A DNA stretch of 64,000 nucleotides from Acinetobacter tibetensis (GCF_023824315.1 NZ_CP098732.1:2232001-2296000); one strand, 5' to 3'. Counted from the first letter of the stretch, positions 50,504 through 60,531 are shown. Made by a program: numbers and translations. Notes: generated by a model not told the origin, from the sequence alone.

Positions 50504-50952
50504 TGGCGATTCAACGTTCAGGACGCTTTGAGCGCATAAAAAAACCATTAAAGAGCGACATGAATGTCGTGCCCTATATTGACGTGATGTTGGTGCTTTT
50601 GGTGATCTTTATGGTCACCGCCCCAATGATTACCAGTGGTATTAAAGTCGATTTACCGCAAGCCAATGGCACTCCACTGCAATCTGAAGATGCTCCTTCT
50701 ATTGTCTCTTTAAAAGCAGACGGCACATATTTCTTAGAACAAAAAGGTCAAACGACAGGGCCGCTTGCACTGACAGAACTCACTCAACTATTAGTCGAGT
50801 CTCAAGCGCAAGCTCAACAAAATAACAAAAAACTCAATGTTGTGATCAATGGTCATCAAACTCGTCCTTATGGAGAAGTGATGGCGTTAATGTCAAGCCT
50901 TCAAGATGCAGGCTTAACTCAAGTTGGCTTACTGACCGAACCTTTAAAGTAA
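50503..50952 (+). CDS. tolR: Tol-Pal proton channel subunit TolR
   Basis: 149 residues, ExbD/TolR family. N-terminal [19 protein letters not shown] with the essential membrane Asp, then a periplasmic domain. tolA starts 2 bases after its stop. Confidence 0.97.
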   Translation: MAIQRSGRFERIKKPLKSDMNVVPYIDVMLVLLVIFMVTAPMITSGIKVDLPQANGTPLQSEDAPSIVSLKADGTYFLEQKGQTTGPLALTELTQLLVESQAQAQQNNKKLNVVINGHQTRPYGEVMALMSSLQDAGLTQVGLLTEPLK

Positions 50953-50953
50953 T

Positions 50954-52204
50954 ATGAAGAATTTTCAAAAGCCACCTTTCAAACAAAACGCAATTGCACT
51001 GGGTTTTACCTTCGGTGTGCATGTACTTGCGGTTGTGGGCTTGCTTTATTTAGGAATGAGTACCCCCCCTAAACCACCAGAGCAAATCAAAACCATATTA
51101 ATTAAACCGCAAGATTTACAACCTACTCCACGCGAAGAAACTGAATTTTCAGAAACTGCGCATGAAAATATTGCCCCTGAAATTACGCAAACTGCTGAGC
51201 CGAGTGTAGAACCTACTCCTGTCATTCCTGTGGCGCCACCAAAAACCAACACCACTGAGCAGCAGGCAGCACGTTTAGCTCAGGAAAAGGCAAAAGCAGA
51301 TACTGCCGCTAAAGCGCAAGCAGATGCAAAAGCCAAAGCACAGGCGGATGCTACTGCAAAAGCCAAAGCTCAGGCAGATGCCGCTGCGAAAGCCAAAGCT
51401 CAGGCAGACGCCGCTACGAAAGCACAAGCTCAAGCAGATGCTGCCGCGAAAGCCAAAGCGCAGGCGAATGCTGCTGCAAAAGCTAAAACTCAAGCAAATG
51501 CGGCTGCAAAAGCCAAAGCGCAAGCCGATGCTACTGCAAAAGCCAAAGCGCAGGCGGATGCTGCTGCAAAAGCTAAAACTCAAGCAAATGCGGCTGCAAA
51601 AGCCAAAGCACAGGCAGATGCTACCGCGAAAGCTAAAGCTCAGGCAGATGCCGCTGCAAAGGCCAAAGCTCAGGCAGATGCTGCCGCGAAAGCCAAAGCT
51701 CAGGCAGACGCTGCTGCAACAGCCAAAGCGCAAGCAGATGCTGCCGCGAAAGCCAAAGCTCAGGCAGACGCTGCTGCGAAAGCCAAAGCTCAGGCAGACG
51801 CTGCTGCAAAAGCTAAAACTGCTGCAAAAGCACAAGCCGATGCGGATGCGAAAGAGCGCGCTGAAGCAGAAGCTAAAGCCTCTGCTGCGAAGAAAGCAGC
51901 GGAAGAAGCTGCCAATAAAAAAGCTGAAGCAAAACGTATTGCCTCTACAGCAAAACGAGACTTTGAAAACAAAGTCAAGCGTGCGTGGAATCCACCTGCG
52001 AGCGCATCGGGTCAGAAAGCCAGTGCTCGAGTCACCTTAAGTGAGAGTGGTGCAGTTTTATCGGTTGTCGTCAATTCAAGCGACCCAGATATGAAAGCCA
52101 GTGTCGAAGCAGCAGTTCGTGCAGCAGCACCTTATCCAATGCCTTCAGACCCTGATGCACGGCGCGAAGCACGCACATTTACCTCATCTTTCACAGCTCA
52201 ATAA
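50954..52204 (+). CDS. tolA: TolA, Tol-Pal bridging protein with a very regular repeat domain
   Basis: 416 residues. One N-terminal helix (about 14-34) sits in the inner membrane. A Pro-rich linker is followed by a long helical domain and the C-terminal domain III (from [12 protein letters not shown]) that binds TolB/Pal. The helical domain holds 16 exact-length 10-residue units (consensus [10 protein letters not shown]) at residues 130-289. This is unusually uniform even for TolA, and in DNA it is a 30-base tandem repeat prone to length change. Confidence 0.95.
   Translation: MKNFQKPPFKQNAIALGFTFGVHVLAVVGLLYLGMSTPPKPPEQIKTILIKPQDLQPTPREETEFSETAHENIAPEITQTAEPSVEPTPVIPVAPPKTNTTEQQAARLAQEKAKADTAAKAQADAKAKAQADATAKAKAQADAAAKAKAQADAATKAQAQADAAAKAKAQANAAAKAKTQANAAAKAKAQADATAKAKAQADAAAKAKTQANAAAKAKAQADATAKAKAQADAAAKAKAQADAAAKAKAQADAAATAKAQADAAAKAKAQADAAAKAKAQADAAAKAKTAAKAQADADAKERAEAEAKASAAKKAAEEAANKKAEAKRIASTAKRDFENKVKRAWNPPASASGQKASARVTLSESGAVLSVVVNSSDPDMKASVEAAVRAAAPYPMPSDPDARREARTFTSSFTAQ
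51341..51820 (+). repeat. 16 tandem 30-base units in tolA
   Basis: 480 bases made of 16 units of exactly 30 bases, each coding a Q-A-(D/N)-A-(A/T)-x-K/A-A-K/Q-A/T decapeptide. Groups of three units recur (for example units 4-6 and 7-9), indicating past segmental duplication. Copy number is likely to vary between strains. Confidence 0.95.
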
Positions 52205-52208
52205 TCAC

Positions 52209-52235
52209 AATCGCCATGCAAAAAGCATGGCGATT
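52209..52235. terminator. Hairpin between tolA and tolB
   Basis: AATCGCCATGC and GCATGGCGATT, 5-base A loop. There is no T run, so it is more likely an attenuator or RNA stabiliser than a full terminator. It splits the tol genes into ybgC-tolQRA and tolB-pal parts. Confidence 0.6.
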
Positions 52236-52360
52236 AAGTATTTTCACAGTGTTATAACAGTTTAGCCATAATGTAATGCTTTAAATCATGAAAATTCATG
52301 CCATTATGTTAGGCAATTTCACACAACCCACAAAAATTGACGTTTTAGAGTATACAGCGA

Positions 52361-53647
52361 ATGATGGAAAATACGCGTAAACATCTACTTGGTTTAGCAA
52401 TCATGACAGCTTTTCTACCTGTCATTGCACAAACTGCCCATGCTCAACTTCATTTAGAAATTGCAAAGGCACCAGAGCAAGCTCCCAAAATTGCGATTAT
52501 TCCATTTAGTAATGATCAAACCATTTATTCTATTGTTGAAAATGACCTGAATCGTTCAGGAAAATTTAGCAGTGCATCGAAAAACTTACCTGCAAGTGCA
52601 AGTATGAATAATCCCAATGCTGCTGCATGGCAGACCGCTGGCGTGCCTTATGTCGTCACTGGGGAAATCAAACAAAATGCTGCGGGAAGTTATGAAGTTC
52701 ATTACCAACTTTATGATGTTGAAAAAAAACAATATCTACTCAATGAATTATTGACCGTACCCACTTCACGTGTACGTCAAGCCGCACACATGATCAGCGA
52801 TGCTATTTACCAAGCATTAACTGGCATTCAGGGAGATTTTAGCGGGCGTATTGCCTATGTGCTCCGTAATCCTACAACACCTGAGCAGCGCTATACCTTA
52901 CAAATTGCAGATACAGATGGTGAACAGCCTAAAACCATTCTGACCTCGCGTGATCCAATCTTGTCTCCTGCGTGGACACCCGATGCACAAAAAATTGCTT
53001 ATGTGTCATTTGAAAGCAAACGTCCAGCGATTTATGTGCAAGATTTGTCGACAGGTCAACGTGAAAAACTGGCAAGCTTCCGTGGCTTAAATGGCGCACC
53101 GAGCTTCTCTCCAGATGGAAAATCCATGTTATTTACTGCGTCTATGCATGGTAATCCAGAAATTTATCAAATGGATTTAAATACACGTCAGTTACAGCGT
53201 ATGACCAATGACAGCGCTATTGATACCGAAGCACGTTACGCTCCCGACGGTAAATCCTTTATTTTTACTTCAGACCGTGGTGGATCACCACAAATTTACC
53301 GTTACAGCCTCGCAGATGGCAGTAGTAAGCGCCTTACCTTCCGTGGTGCATTCAATGCTCGCGGCACTTTAAGTGCTGATGGTAAAAAAGTGGCATTGGT
53401 GCATCGTCCAAGTGGTAGCAGCTACAAAGTTGCAATTCAAGATATTAATACGGGGATCACCAATATTCTGACCCCAACCAGTCTGGATGAATCCCCGAGC
53501 TTCTCTCCAAATGGTCAAATGGTGGTTTATGCCACTCGTGAAGATAACCGTGGCTTGCTCTCTATTATGTCAGTCGATGGTCGTTTCCGTATGAATTTAC
53601 CAAGTGAACAAGGTGAAGTTCGTGAACCTGCTTGGGCACCTAAATAA
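52361..53647 (+). CDS. tolB: Tol-Pal periplasmic protein TolB
   Basis: 428 residues with a signal peptide ending A-H-A at about residue 28. The N-terminal alpha/beta domain precedes a six-bladed WD40-like propeller (repeated S-P-x-W-T-P-D / S-F-S-P-D-G-K motifs). Binds Pal and TolA. Start 52361; a second ATG follows immediately (52364). Confidence 0.97.
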   Translation: MMENTRKHLLGLAIMTAFLPVIAQTAHAQLHLEIAKAPEQAPKIAIIPFSNDQTIYSIVENDLNRSGKFSSASKNLPASASMNNPNAAAWQTAGVPYVVTGEIKQNAAGSYEVHYQLYDVEKKQYLLNELLTVPTSRVRQAAHMISDAIYQALTGIQGDFSGRIAYVLRNPTTPEQRYTLQIADTDGEQPKTILTSRDPILSPAWTPDAQKIAYVSFESKRPAIYVQDLSTGQREKLASFRGLNGAPSFSPDGKSMLFTASMHGNPEIYQMDLNTRQLQRMTNDSAIDTEARYAPDGKSFIFTSDRGGSPQIYRYSLADGSSKRLTFRGAFNARGTLSADGKKVALVHRPSGSSYKVAIQDINTGITNILTPTSLDESPSFSPNGQMVVYATREDNRGLLSIMSVDGRFRMNLPSEQGEVREPAWAPK

Positions 53648-53678
53648 TTTTTAAAAATCTATCTTTATGGAGATGAAG

Positions 53679-54251
53679 ATGAACGCTATTAAACTATTGG
53701 TTTTACCTGTTTTGGCTTCAGCCCTGATTATGACTGGATGTGCCAGCCGTAAACCTGCAGCCGAAATTCAAACAGGTCAAACACCAAATTCTGCTGGTAC
53801 AACAGTCAGCACTGAAGGATTAAGTGAAGATGCTGCGTTAAATGCACAAAATCTTGCAGGTGCATCTTCAAAAGGGGTTACGGCTGCAAACAAAGCTTTT
53901 TTAGCGAAACGTGTGGTGCATTTTGACTACGATAGCAGCGATCTTTCAAATGAAGATTACCAAACACTTCAAGCTCACGCCCAGTTCCTTATGGCAAATG
54001 CAAACTCGAAAGTTGCGTTAACTGGTCATACTGATGAACGTGGTACGCGTGAATACAATATGGCACTAGGTGAGCGTCGTGCTAAAGCAGTAGAAAGCTT
54101 CTTAATCACCAATGGTGTAAGCCCGACTCAATTAGAAGCGGTCAGCTATGGTAAAGAAATGCCAATCAATGCAGGGCATGATGAGAATGCGTGGAAAGAA
54201 AACCGTCGCGTAGAAATCAACTACGAAGCTGTACCACCTTTATTAAAATAA
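53679..54251 (+). CDS. pal: Peptidoglycan-associated lipoprotein Pal
   Basis: 190 residues from ATG 53679, 6 bases after GGAG; two earlier in-frame ATGs lack spacing. The lipobox MTGC anchors it to the outer membrane. The C-terminal OmpA-like domain has the peptidoglycan-binding motif H-T-D-E-R-G-T-R-E-Y-N and the later ENRRVEINY. It is the last gene of the tol block. Confidence 0.97.
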   Translation: MNAIKLLVLPVLASALIMTGCASRKPAAEIQTGQTPNSAGTTVSTEGLSEDAALNAQNLAGASSKGVTAANKAFLAKRVVHFDYDSSDLSNEDYQTLQAHAQFLMANANSKVALTGHTDERGTREYNMALGERRAKAVESFLITNGVSPTQLEAVSYGKEMPINAGHDENAWKENRRVEINYEAVPPLLK

Positions 54252-54267
54252 GAAGGTCTACAGGCAT

Positions 54268-54299
54268 AAAAAAGCGCTTTAAAATTAAAGCGCTTTTTT
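54268..54299. terminator. Terminator after pal
   Basis: AAAAAGCGCTTT and AAAGCGCTTTTT, 6-base loop, symmetrical. It also serves the small convergent gene ending at 54307. Confidence 0.92.
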
Positions 54300-54306
54300 A
54301 TATGCA

Positions 54307-54498
54307 TTAAGCTGGTTTCTGCTCATCTTCTTCATGCTCATGCTGCATGGATTCAATGAGGTCATGCTTATTGAAATCTTTATATTCAGGCTTGGCTTCA
54401 TATTCTTTCCAAGCTTCTTTCACCTTTTCAGGACTAATATCATCTAAACTAATGCCTTCATTTTGCGTTGGCATGGCATCAAACTTTTGTGTAGTCAT
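54307..54498 (-). CDS. Small acidic protein of unknown function
   Basis: 63 residues from ATG 54498, with GAGGAG about 9 bases upstream. Highly charged: P-E-K-V-K-E-A-W-K-E-Y-E-A-K-P-E in the middle and a His/Glu-rich tail (HEHEEDEQKPA). No membrane segment. Not recognised. The shared terminator supports it. Confidence 0.65.
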   Translation of the reverse strand: MTTQKFDAMPTQNEGISLDDISPEKVKEAWKEYEAKPEYKDFNKHDLIESMQHEHEEDEQKPA

Positions 54499-54680
54499 TC
54501 TGCTGCTCCTCAATTCTTCTTCATCCTTCACATCAACATAGCATTATCCCTAAAAGTTGCAAGGGCAAAATCAAGCCAAATAATCGAGTTTAATTTTTCT
54601 TTTGCGGCATTCTCATCTAAACTAGCTGTCTAAATTTTTTTTGCTCAATTTGATTGGTTTTCACTCGGAGTTTTCCTGCC

Positions 54681-55655
54681 ATGGCATACCTCACCCTTTC
54701 CCAATTCTTAGAACAACAAACTGGGAATCTTACACCTGAGCTTGCAAAAGTCATTGATACTATTGCAAATACGTGTAAAACCATTGATCAAGCTTTACAA
54801 AAAGGCGCGCTTGCTGGGGTATTGGGCAGTGCTGAACATGAAAATGTACAAGGTGAAGAACAGAAAAAACTGGATGTGATTTCAAATGACTATTTAATTG
54901 ATGCATTAAAAATTCATCCACATGTTGGTGGTTTAGCATCAGAAGAATTAGATGACTTTACTCCTGCCCAAGAAAATGGCGAATATTTAGTGTTATTTGA
55001 TCCACTTGATGGTTCAAGCAACATCGACATTAACATGTGCGTAGGTACTATTTTCTCAATCTTGCCTGCAAAAAATGCGGTGACTCAGTCTGCGGATTTC
55101 ATGCAAGCAGGCAACCAGCAAGTTGCTGCGGGTTATGTGCTTTATGGCCCATCAACCATGATGGCATTAACAGTCGGTGCGGGTACGGTATTCTTTACTT
55201 TTGACCCAGAAACTCAACAATTCTTACTCACCTCTGAAAATATTCAAGTGGCAGCAGATACCAAAGAATATGCTATTAACTCATCAAACCAACGTCACTG
55301 GGAAAACCCAGTAAAACGTTATATTGAAGAACTGCTCGCAGGTAAAACAGGTCCACGTGAAAAAGACTTCAACATGCGTTGGGTTGCATGTATGGTGGGC
55401 GACATTCACCGTATTCTTTGCCGTAGTGGTATTTTCATGTATCCATACGACCTTAAAGATCCGAAAAAAGCAGGTCGCCTGCGTTTAATGTATGAAGCAA
55501 ACCCTATGAGTATGCTGATTGAACAAGCTGGCGGTGCTTCTACAACTGGTCGCGTTCGTATTCTTGACATTCAACCGACTGACCTACACCAACGTGTCCC
55601 TGTGATTATTGGTTCTAAAAACGAAGTCAATTTAGTGACTGGCTACCACAACTAA
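54681..55655 (+). CDS. fbp: Fructose-1,6-bisphosphatase class I
   Basis: Gluconeogenic enzyme converting fructose-1,6-bisphosphate to fructose-6-phosphate. 324 residues from ATG 54681. Metal and substrate motif [12 protein letters not shown] with ASEELDD before it; later [23 protein letters not shown] and EQAGGAST. A hairpin follows before the next gene. Confidence 0.96.
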   Translation: MAYLTLSQFLEQQTGNLTPELAKVIDTIANTCKTIDQALQKGALAGVLGSAEHENVQGEEQKKLDVISNDYLIDALKIHPHVGGLASEELDDFTPAQENGEYLVLFDPLDGSSNIDINMCVGTIFSILPAKNAVTQSADFMQAGNQQVAAGYVLYGPSTMMALTVGAGTVFFTFDPETQQFLLTSENIQVAADTKEYAINSSNQRHWENPVKRYIEELLAGKTGPREKDFNMRWVACMVGDIHRILCRSGIFMYPYDLKDPKKAGRLRLMYEANPMSMLIEQAGGASTTGRVRILDIQPTDLHQRVPVIIGSKNEVNLVTGYHN

Positions 55656-55663
55656 TTTTTTAA

Positions 55664-55695
55664 ATGCGCATAACCATCTGACGCGTTATGCGCAT
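55664..55695. repeat. 11-base inverted repeat between fbp and the RNA methyltransferase gene
   Basis: ATGCGCATAAC and GTTATGCGCAT, 10-base loop, filling most of a 51-base gap. There is no T run. It may regulate readthrough, or hold down the start of the following gene. Confidence 0.5.
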
Positions 55696-55706
55696 GAGTC
55701 TCCTCC

Positions 55707-56483
55707 ATGTCAATTATTTTCCTTGAATCAAAAGACAACCCAAAGATTAAACATCTCCGTGGTTTAATAGAGCAAAGTAGCTACCGTAAAAAGCAAGGTC
55801 AAACCGTGCTTGAAGGGACACACTTAGGCTTAGCTTGGGTTGAAAAAAAGAAGAAACTCAATTCTATTTTCACCACTGAAAATGCACTCGAACACCCTGA
55901 TATTTGCGATATTTTAGATGAATATGAAGGTGCTGTTTTTGTCATTGCTGAAAGCCTATATCGTGACTTAAGCACATTGGGGACTACTTTGCCATTCTTG
56001 GCAGTTGTAGACTTACCAAGTTCAAGCCAAAGTGTAGACTTTAGCTTGGATACCCTGATTTTGGAAAACATTCAAGATCCAGGCAATGTCGGCACACTAC
56101 TTCGCTCTGCAGCAGCAGCGGGTATCAAGCAAGTGATTTGTACCAAAGGTTCTGCAGCGCTCTGGTCACCACGTGTATTACGCGCAGGCATGGGTGCACA
56201 CTTCTCCCTCAACACCTATGAAAACGTTGCCATCGAAGATGTACTCGACCGCTTTGAAATTCCAGTGTATGTGACCAGCTCACATCAAGCTGAAAGTTTA
56301 TATCAAAAAGATTTAACACAAGCTTGTGTCTGGATCTTAGGTAATGAAGGCCAAGGCGTTTCTGACTTTGCTTTAGCACATGCTCAAGCACTAAGCATTC
56401 CACAGCCAGGTGGTCAAGAATCTCTCAATGTCGCTATTGCGGGTTCAATCTGCTTTTTTGAAATGGTACGCCAACGCATCTAA
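55707..56483 (+). CDS. SPOUT-class RNA 2'-O-methyltransferase (TrmH/SpoU family)
   Basis: 258 residues. An N-terminal substrate-binding domain (KDNPKIKHLRGL) is followed by the knotted SPOUT domain with motif 1 NIQDPGNVGTLLRSAAAAG, motif 2 ILGNEGQGVS and motif 3 SLNVAIAGSICFFE. It is probably an rRNA or tRNA methyltransferase; target base unknown. There is no obvious ribosome site. Confidence 0.9.
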   Translation: MSIIFLESKDNPKIKHLRGLIEQSSYRKKQGQTVLEGTHLGLAWVEKKKKLNSIFTTENALEHPDICDILDEYEGAVFVIAESLYRDLSTLGTTLPFLAVVDLPSSSQSVDFSLDTLILENIQDPGNVGTLLRSAAAAGIKQVICTKGSAALWSPRVLRAGMGAHFSLNTYENVAIEDVLDRFEIPVYVTSSHQAESLYQKDLTQACVWILGNEGQGVSDFALAHAQALSIPQPGGQESLNVAIAGSICFFEMVRQRI

Positions 56484-56619
56484 TACACTTTTATTTTAAA
56501 TTGTCTCGTCTAATTTCAAAAAAAGATTACACTTGAAAAAATAATAACGGATATTGTCAACCAAACCATTATTTCCAACGTTATTAAGGATATGTATTGG
56601 AAATAATGGTGATAATCCA

Positions 56620-57255
56620 ATGACAGGGTTTTCCATCTCTATGGATTTAGCGCCGAAACAGTCTCAGTCCGAAAATTTAAGTGCTTTAAAAAGTACGGTT
56701 GAACAACGTCTGAAAAATTTTATGCAAGACGTAACTGGACGCGCACTCGTGATGATGGAAAATGCAACGCAAGGACAACAAGGCATCGCAATGGATCTGG
56801 TCCAAGAAGCCTTTATTTCTTTGCATAAATCCTATTCAGAGAAGTCGACTGAAGAATGGTATCCCCTGTTTTACACCATTTTAAATAACAAACTGCAAGA
56901 TTGGCGTCGTAAAGAAGCTCGTCGCTCTCAGCCTTTTTCATTGTTTAAAAAGGTGAGTCTAGATGAAGATGATCTTGAAATTCAGGATGTTATTGATGAA
57001 ACAACGCCTAGCCCACTTGAGTTTCTGGATCAGGCAGTCACTATTGAAGAAATTCAAGCTGCGATTCGCCAACTGCCAGTTCGTCAACAGCAAGCGTTTA
57101 TGCTTCGGGCTTGGGAAGGATTTGACACGCAAACGACTGCTCAAATTATGAATTGTAGTGAAGGCAGTGTAAAAACACATTATCATCGCGCGATTCAAGG
57201 TTTGCGATCTGCGTTATCGCATTTGAATCCATATTCGGGAGGGTCATCTGAATGA
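56620..57255 (+). CDS. RNA polymerase sigma factor, ECF-like
   Basis: 211 residues from ATG 56620. Region 2 is LVQEAFISLHKSY plus W-R-R-K-E-A-R-R (region 2.4). Region 4 is LPVRQQQAFMLRAWEGF with the helix-turn-helix TTAQIMNCSEGSVKTHYHRAI. The spacing between regions is longer than in minimal ECF factors (about 60 residues, acidic linker DEDDLEIQDVIDE). Overlaps the next gene by 4 bases, which encodes a probable membrane partner. Which stress it senses is unknown. Confidence 0.88.
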   Translation: MTGFSISMDLAPKQSQSENLSALKSTVEQRLKNFMQDVTGRALVMMENATQGQQGIAMDLVQEAFISLHKSYSEKSTEEWYPLFYTILNNKLQDWRRKEARRSQPFSLFKKVSLDEDDLEIQDVIDETTPSPLEFLDQAVTIEEIQAAIRQLPVRQQQAFMLRAWEGFDTQTTAQIMNCSEGSVKTHYHRAIQGLRSALSHLNPYSGGSSE

Positions 57256-57572
57256 AACAAGATGATTTCTTAAAACAAATCACTTCCAAACTTGATGGTC
57301 TTGCTCAGCAACATAAGGCAAAACCTGTCGTGATGAATCATGTTTTGGATCATATCCAGCAAAAAAAATCATCACGCTTTGTTTATTTCAAAATGACTGG
57401 GTTTGCTCTGGCAGCAGCAATTGCAGGAATTGTGGTTTTACCAAATTCTATCGATATGTCTGAAAAACCACAGAATCAAGTTGTAGTAACACCAAAACTC
57501 TCTCCGCAAATGGTTGAGGATTTGGAAATGTTAATGGTTTTAGGTGAGGACAAAGTTCCACATGGCAGCTAG
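57252..57572 (+). CDS. Probable membrane-anchored anti-sigma partner
   Basis: 106 residues: a cytosolic N-terminal part (about 1-46, rich in Gln/Lys), one membrane helix (FALAAAIAGIVVLP) and a short periplasmic tail. ATGA overlap with the sigma gene and the one-helix topology suggest an anti-sigma or regulator role. No ZAS motif (His-x3-Cys-x2-Cys) is present, so it is not a classic zinc anti-sigma factor. Confidence 0.7.
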   Translation: MKQDDFLKQITSKLDGLAQQHKAKPVVMNHVLDHIQQKKSSRFVYFKMTGFALAAAIAGIVVLPNSIDMSEKPQNQVVVTPKLSPQMVEDLEMLMVLGEDKVPHGS

Positions 57573-57966
57573 ACGTTTAGCTTTTGCTTTTTGTGCACTC
57601 GGTTTCTTGCAAACAAGTTTTGCAGGTTTTGAACGTTTTTGGATTTTTTCTAAAGATGCCAACACACAAGTGGCCGAAACATGGGAAACACTTTCTGAGC
57701 AAGAACAGCGTGCATTAATCAAACGCTATCAATCTCTCAAAGAAATTCCAGATGAACAAAGTAGCAGCTTACAACAGCGTATGGACTGGTTCACGCAGTT
57801 ACCTGAACAAGAGAAACAGAAAATGCGTGAAACTTGGCAGCAAATGAGCAGTCAGGAACGTAATGATTTACGTGCACGTATGCAAAAAGCCACACCCGAA
57901 GAACGTATTACCATACGTGAAGAGTATATGAACAAATACCTACATCACACCACTGAACAGCATTAA
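57562..57966 (+). CDS. DUF3106 family periplasmic protein
   Basis: 134 residues from ATG 57562, overlapping the previous gene by 11 bases. Signal peptide MAARRLAFAFCALGFLQTSFA. The body is rich in repeated L-S/E-E-Q-E-(Q/R)-x-x-x-x-x-R helical units (about 45-120), the DUF3106 pattern. Together with the sigma and anti-sigma genes it makes a three-gene unit. DUF3106 function is not known. Confidence 0.8.
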   Translation: MAARRLAFAFCALGFLQTSFAGFERFWIFSKDANTQVAETWETLSEQEQRALIKRYQSLKEIPDEQSSSLQQRMDWFTQLPEQEKQKMRETWQQMSSQERNDLRARMQKATPEERITIREEYMNKYLHHTTEQH

Positions 57967-57998
57967 GAACACTTTAACAGCAATAAATAACAGTATAT

Positions 57999-58034
57999 AA
58001 AAAGCCAATCTACAATAAGTAAGATTGGCTTTTT
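57999..58034. terminator. Terminator after the DUF3106 gene
   Basis: AAAAAGCCAATCT and AGATTGGCTTTTT with a 9- to 10-base loop, between the sigma operon and the convergent CSLREA operon. Confidence 0.9.
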
Positions 58035-58101
58035 ATATTTCTATTTCATCTTTAAATATTAACCTCATCGGTACTCAACGAAGTTAATGTTTTCATTTTG
58101 C

Positions 58102-60516
58102 TTAATGCTTTTTTGTTTGACTATGACGTCGATACAAACCTAAACCGAATAAACCCAGTAAACTCCACCACCCAATTGAACCGCCGCCACCGCCAGATGT
58201 GACTGTATTCTTAGCTGTGTTATTTAAATAAATTTTTGCTCGATTTGAAGCCAAACCTTCGGCATCAAATACGGTATATTCCATAATCTGGTCGAATGGG
58301 CTGTAATTATTTTTTACCTGCACCACCAAATCGCTCGAATAACAGGTATCTCGCATTGCACTTCCTGGACATGGCCCATTCGGAACTGACGGGTCAATCA
58401 TCATCGCGCTTGGTAAACTATCCAAGCGAATTGCCAACTCCTGACCTGCTTCATTATGATAAAAGTCGGCTTTATTCAGTCCAGCAATACTGCCTTTGGG
58501 ACCATCATCATCAAAATCATTTTCTAGTGGATGCAACGAAATTTTCTGGCTAGATCCATATTGCAAGCTGTAAGTATCCTCTTTTGCAATTGGGGAAATA
58601 TTGGTAAAACTCGCACTTAATAAGCCTGATGTTGTTTTGGTGGCATCTGTTTTCGAGGTGATGCTGTAAGTACATAAAGCATTCTCACCAATAGTAGAAA
58701 TACTATCATCTAGGCGATAAAACATGATTCGTTTAAGTTCTGGCACCCACTCACATTTTAACTTCGGATCTTGATCGCCAATAAATTGAAAGCTACTGCC
58801 CTCACCAGAATAATGCCCCATACCCAATACCTGGGTATTAATCGTATAGTTTTCTGCATTTAATGCCTTAACCTGTGATTCATTATTCACCCATTGTTCA
58901 TCAGGCAGTGCAAGTGCAAACGGATCAATATAAATCGCACGATACTTGGCATACTTTTCAGTATTGCTCTTCAAGTCTTTAAAAGCAGTCAACTCAGCTT
59001 GATATTGCGTCAAATATTTCGCATCCGTCGATTTATCATCCAAACGTGCTTGATATAAATCAATCGCTTGCTGATAGTCATCCACCATTTGCGAATAAGA
59101 TAAGTTCTTTAAATTAATAATATCAGCCGCAGTTAAGCGCATCAGCTCAACCGAACCAATATCACAGGTATTTTTCATACTTGGATTAAGAATCAACGTT
59201 GCATCCGTAATGCGACTAAATCCACGTTGATCAACATCACTACACCCAATCGCATTCAGATTCACCAGATCATTCGCGGTCTGATTATCTTTTGGATAGT
59301 ACAGCGGTAGATATTCTGTATTGGCATTCGGTCCCGTATACGCAGTTAGTAATGTTCCCATCGAAATATTACTGACATCAATATTGGTATTGGTTCCTGA
59401 AATATTACTTTCATAAGCCACCTTCGGTAGATTACATTGCCCTGTTACAGCAGCCAATTGCAGGGCATTATTGATTGCAGTCATATTGAGTTTGGCATCG
59501 GTCACATTCCCGTTATTCAATGCATAACGACATGACTGCCCCGAATTATAAGCCAACACATTAAATGAAATATTTTTACTACCTAATTGATCGTAAAGTA
59601 GCGTACTGGCCGCATTGTTCTCAACAATCGTATTACTGAGCAATATCAGCGTACTATTTTCACTTAAATTTGCCTGCGCAGCATTAGACGAGACATTTTT
59701 AATAATCGCCCCTGTACTGATATTTGCCTGATTTTTGGCAATGGTATTGGTTTGCAGTAAAGTCGATGCTTCACCACAAAGATCCAACATACTCTGATTA
59801 TTTACCGCGCCATTGGCAACAATACTGCTATTTTGAATAGAGATTGTCGGCTTCGTGAACAACAAGTTGTTTTGGCAAGTCATCGCCAAAACACTGCCTT
59901 GTCCTGCTTGGTTACCCTGAATTAAAGCATGATCGATCGTAAGTGCAATGTCACCATCAAGGTAAATTGCACCACCTTGTGCCGCACGTGAATTTATAAT
60001 GGCAACATTGGACAAATTAATATCCGCACCAGCATAAATAGCTCCACCCAATCCAGTGCTTACAGCATTCGCCAAGGTTAAGTTTTTAAATGAAGTCCCA
60101 TATTTTGATAAAGAACTATTCAATATTCGCGTTTGATTTTCGCCGCTGATGGTTGTTTTGATCGCCGTCGTGGCAGGATATGTATTTGTTAATACATGCT
60201 TCTTGGAATAATCAAGCGGCTCAGCACCATAAATCTCAATCACCGATTGTGGGACTAATTCACGCTTCAGTGTATATGTTCCCTCTTTTAACTGAATCCG
60301 ATCTTTTTGTCCTAGACGCGTATCACCTGCATTACATCCACCATAGGCTTTATTCTCGGCTGCCGTTTTAATGGCTTCGCGTAAAGAACATTGATTTAAG
60401 TTGTTACCATCTTCATCATCAAACGTAGTGACATGAATAAACGTATCTTCTGCTGCCATCAATGACATCGCAGAAAGTACCATTAACGTAAGTAAACCTT
60501 TTTTATAATTTTTCAC
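58102..60516 (-). CDS. Secreted CSLREA-domain protein with GlyGly-CTERM, downstream gene of a pair
   Basis: 804 residues from GTG 60516, preceded by AAGGGA 7 bases upstream; a TTG at 60522 has no spacing. Signal peptide ends at about M-A-A. CSLREAI (about residue 40), then right-handed beta-helix-like stretches (repeated G-G-A-I-Y, N-S-x-x-x-x-N). A middle helical part rich in Tyr, Asp and Gln lies at about 465-535. An Ig/cadherin-like region with P-L-E-N-D-F-D-D-D-G precedes the tail. The C-terminus is G-G-G-G-G-S-I-G-W-W-S-L-L-G-L-F-G-L-G-L-Y-R-R, the GlyGly-CTERM signal cleaved by rhombosortase in type II secretion-linked export. It lies 15 bases downstream of the other CSLREA gene. Confidence 0.85.
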   Translation of the reverse strand: MKNYKKGLLTLMVLSAMSLMAAEDTFIHVTTFDDEDGNNLNQCSLREAIKTAAENKAYGGCNAGDTRLGQKDRIQLKEGTYTLKRELVPQSVIEIYGAEPLDYSKKHVLTNTYPATTAIKTTISGENQTRILNSSLSKYGTSFKNLTLANAVSTGLGGAIYAGADINLSNVAIINSRAAQGGAIYLDGDIALTIDHALIQGNQAGQGSVLAMTCQNNLLFTKPTISIQNSSIVANGAVNNQSMLDLCGEASTLLQTNTIAKNQANISTGAIIKNVSSNAAQANLSENSTLILLSNTIVENNAASTLLYDQLGSKNISFNVLAYNSGQSCRYALNNGNVTDAKLNMTAINNALQLAAVTGQCNLPKVAYESNISGTNTNIDVSNISMGTLLTAYTGPNANTEYLPLYYPKDNQTANDLVNLNAIGCSDVDQRGFSRITDATLILNPSMKNTCDIGSVELMRLTAADIINLKNLSYSQMVDDYQQAIDLYQARLDDKSTDAKYLTQYQAELTAFKDLKSNTEKYAKYRAIYIDPFALALPDEQWVNNESQVKALNAENYTINTQVLGMGHYSGEGSSFQFIGDQDPKLKCEWVPELKRIMFYRLDDSISTIGENALCTYSITSKTDATKTTSGLLSASFTNISPIAKEDTYSLQYGSSQKISLHPLENDFDDDGPKGSIAGLNKADFYHNEAGQELAIRLDSLPSAMMIDPSVPNGPCPGSAMRDTCYSSDLVVQVKNNYSPFDQIMEYTVFDAEGLASNRAKIYLNNTAKNTVTSGGGGGSIGWWSLLGLFGLGLYRRHSQTKKH

Positions 60517-60531
60517 GGTCAATTCCCTTGC

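Noticed and set aside
51275..51835. A 186-codon Cys-rich frame antisense to tolA
   Set aside because: It is produced by the 30-base tandem repeat read backwards and has no other support.
51324..52040. A 238-codon Lys/Gln/Arg-rich frame overlapping tolA in another phase
   Set aside because: Same repeat artefact; the TolA frame has the family domains at both ends.
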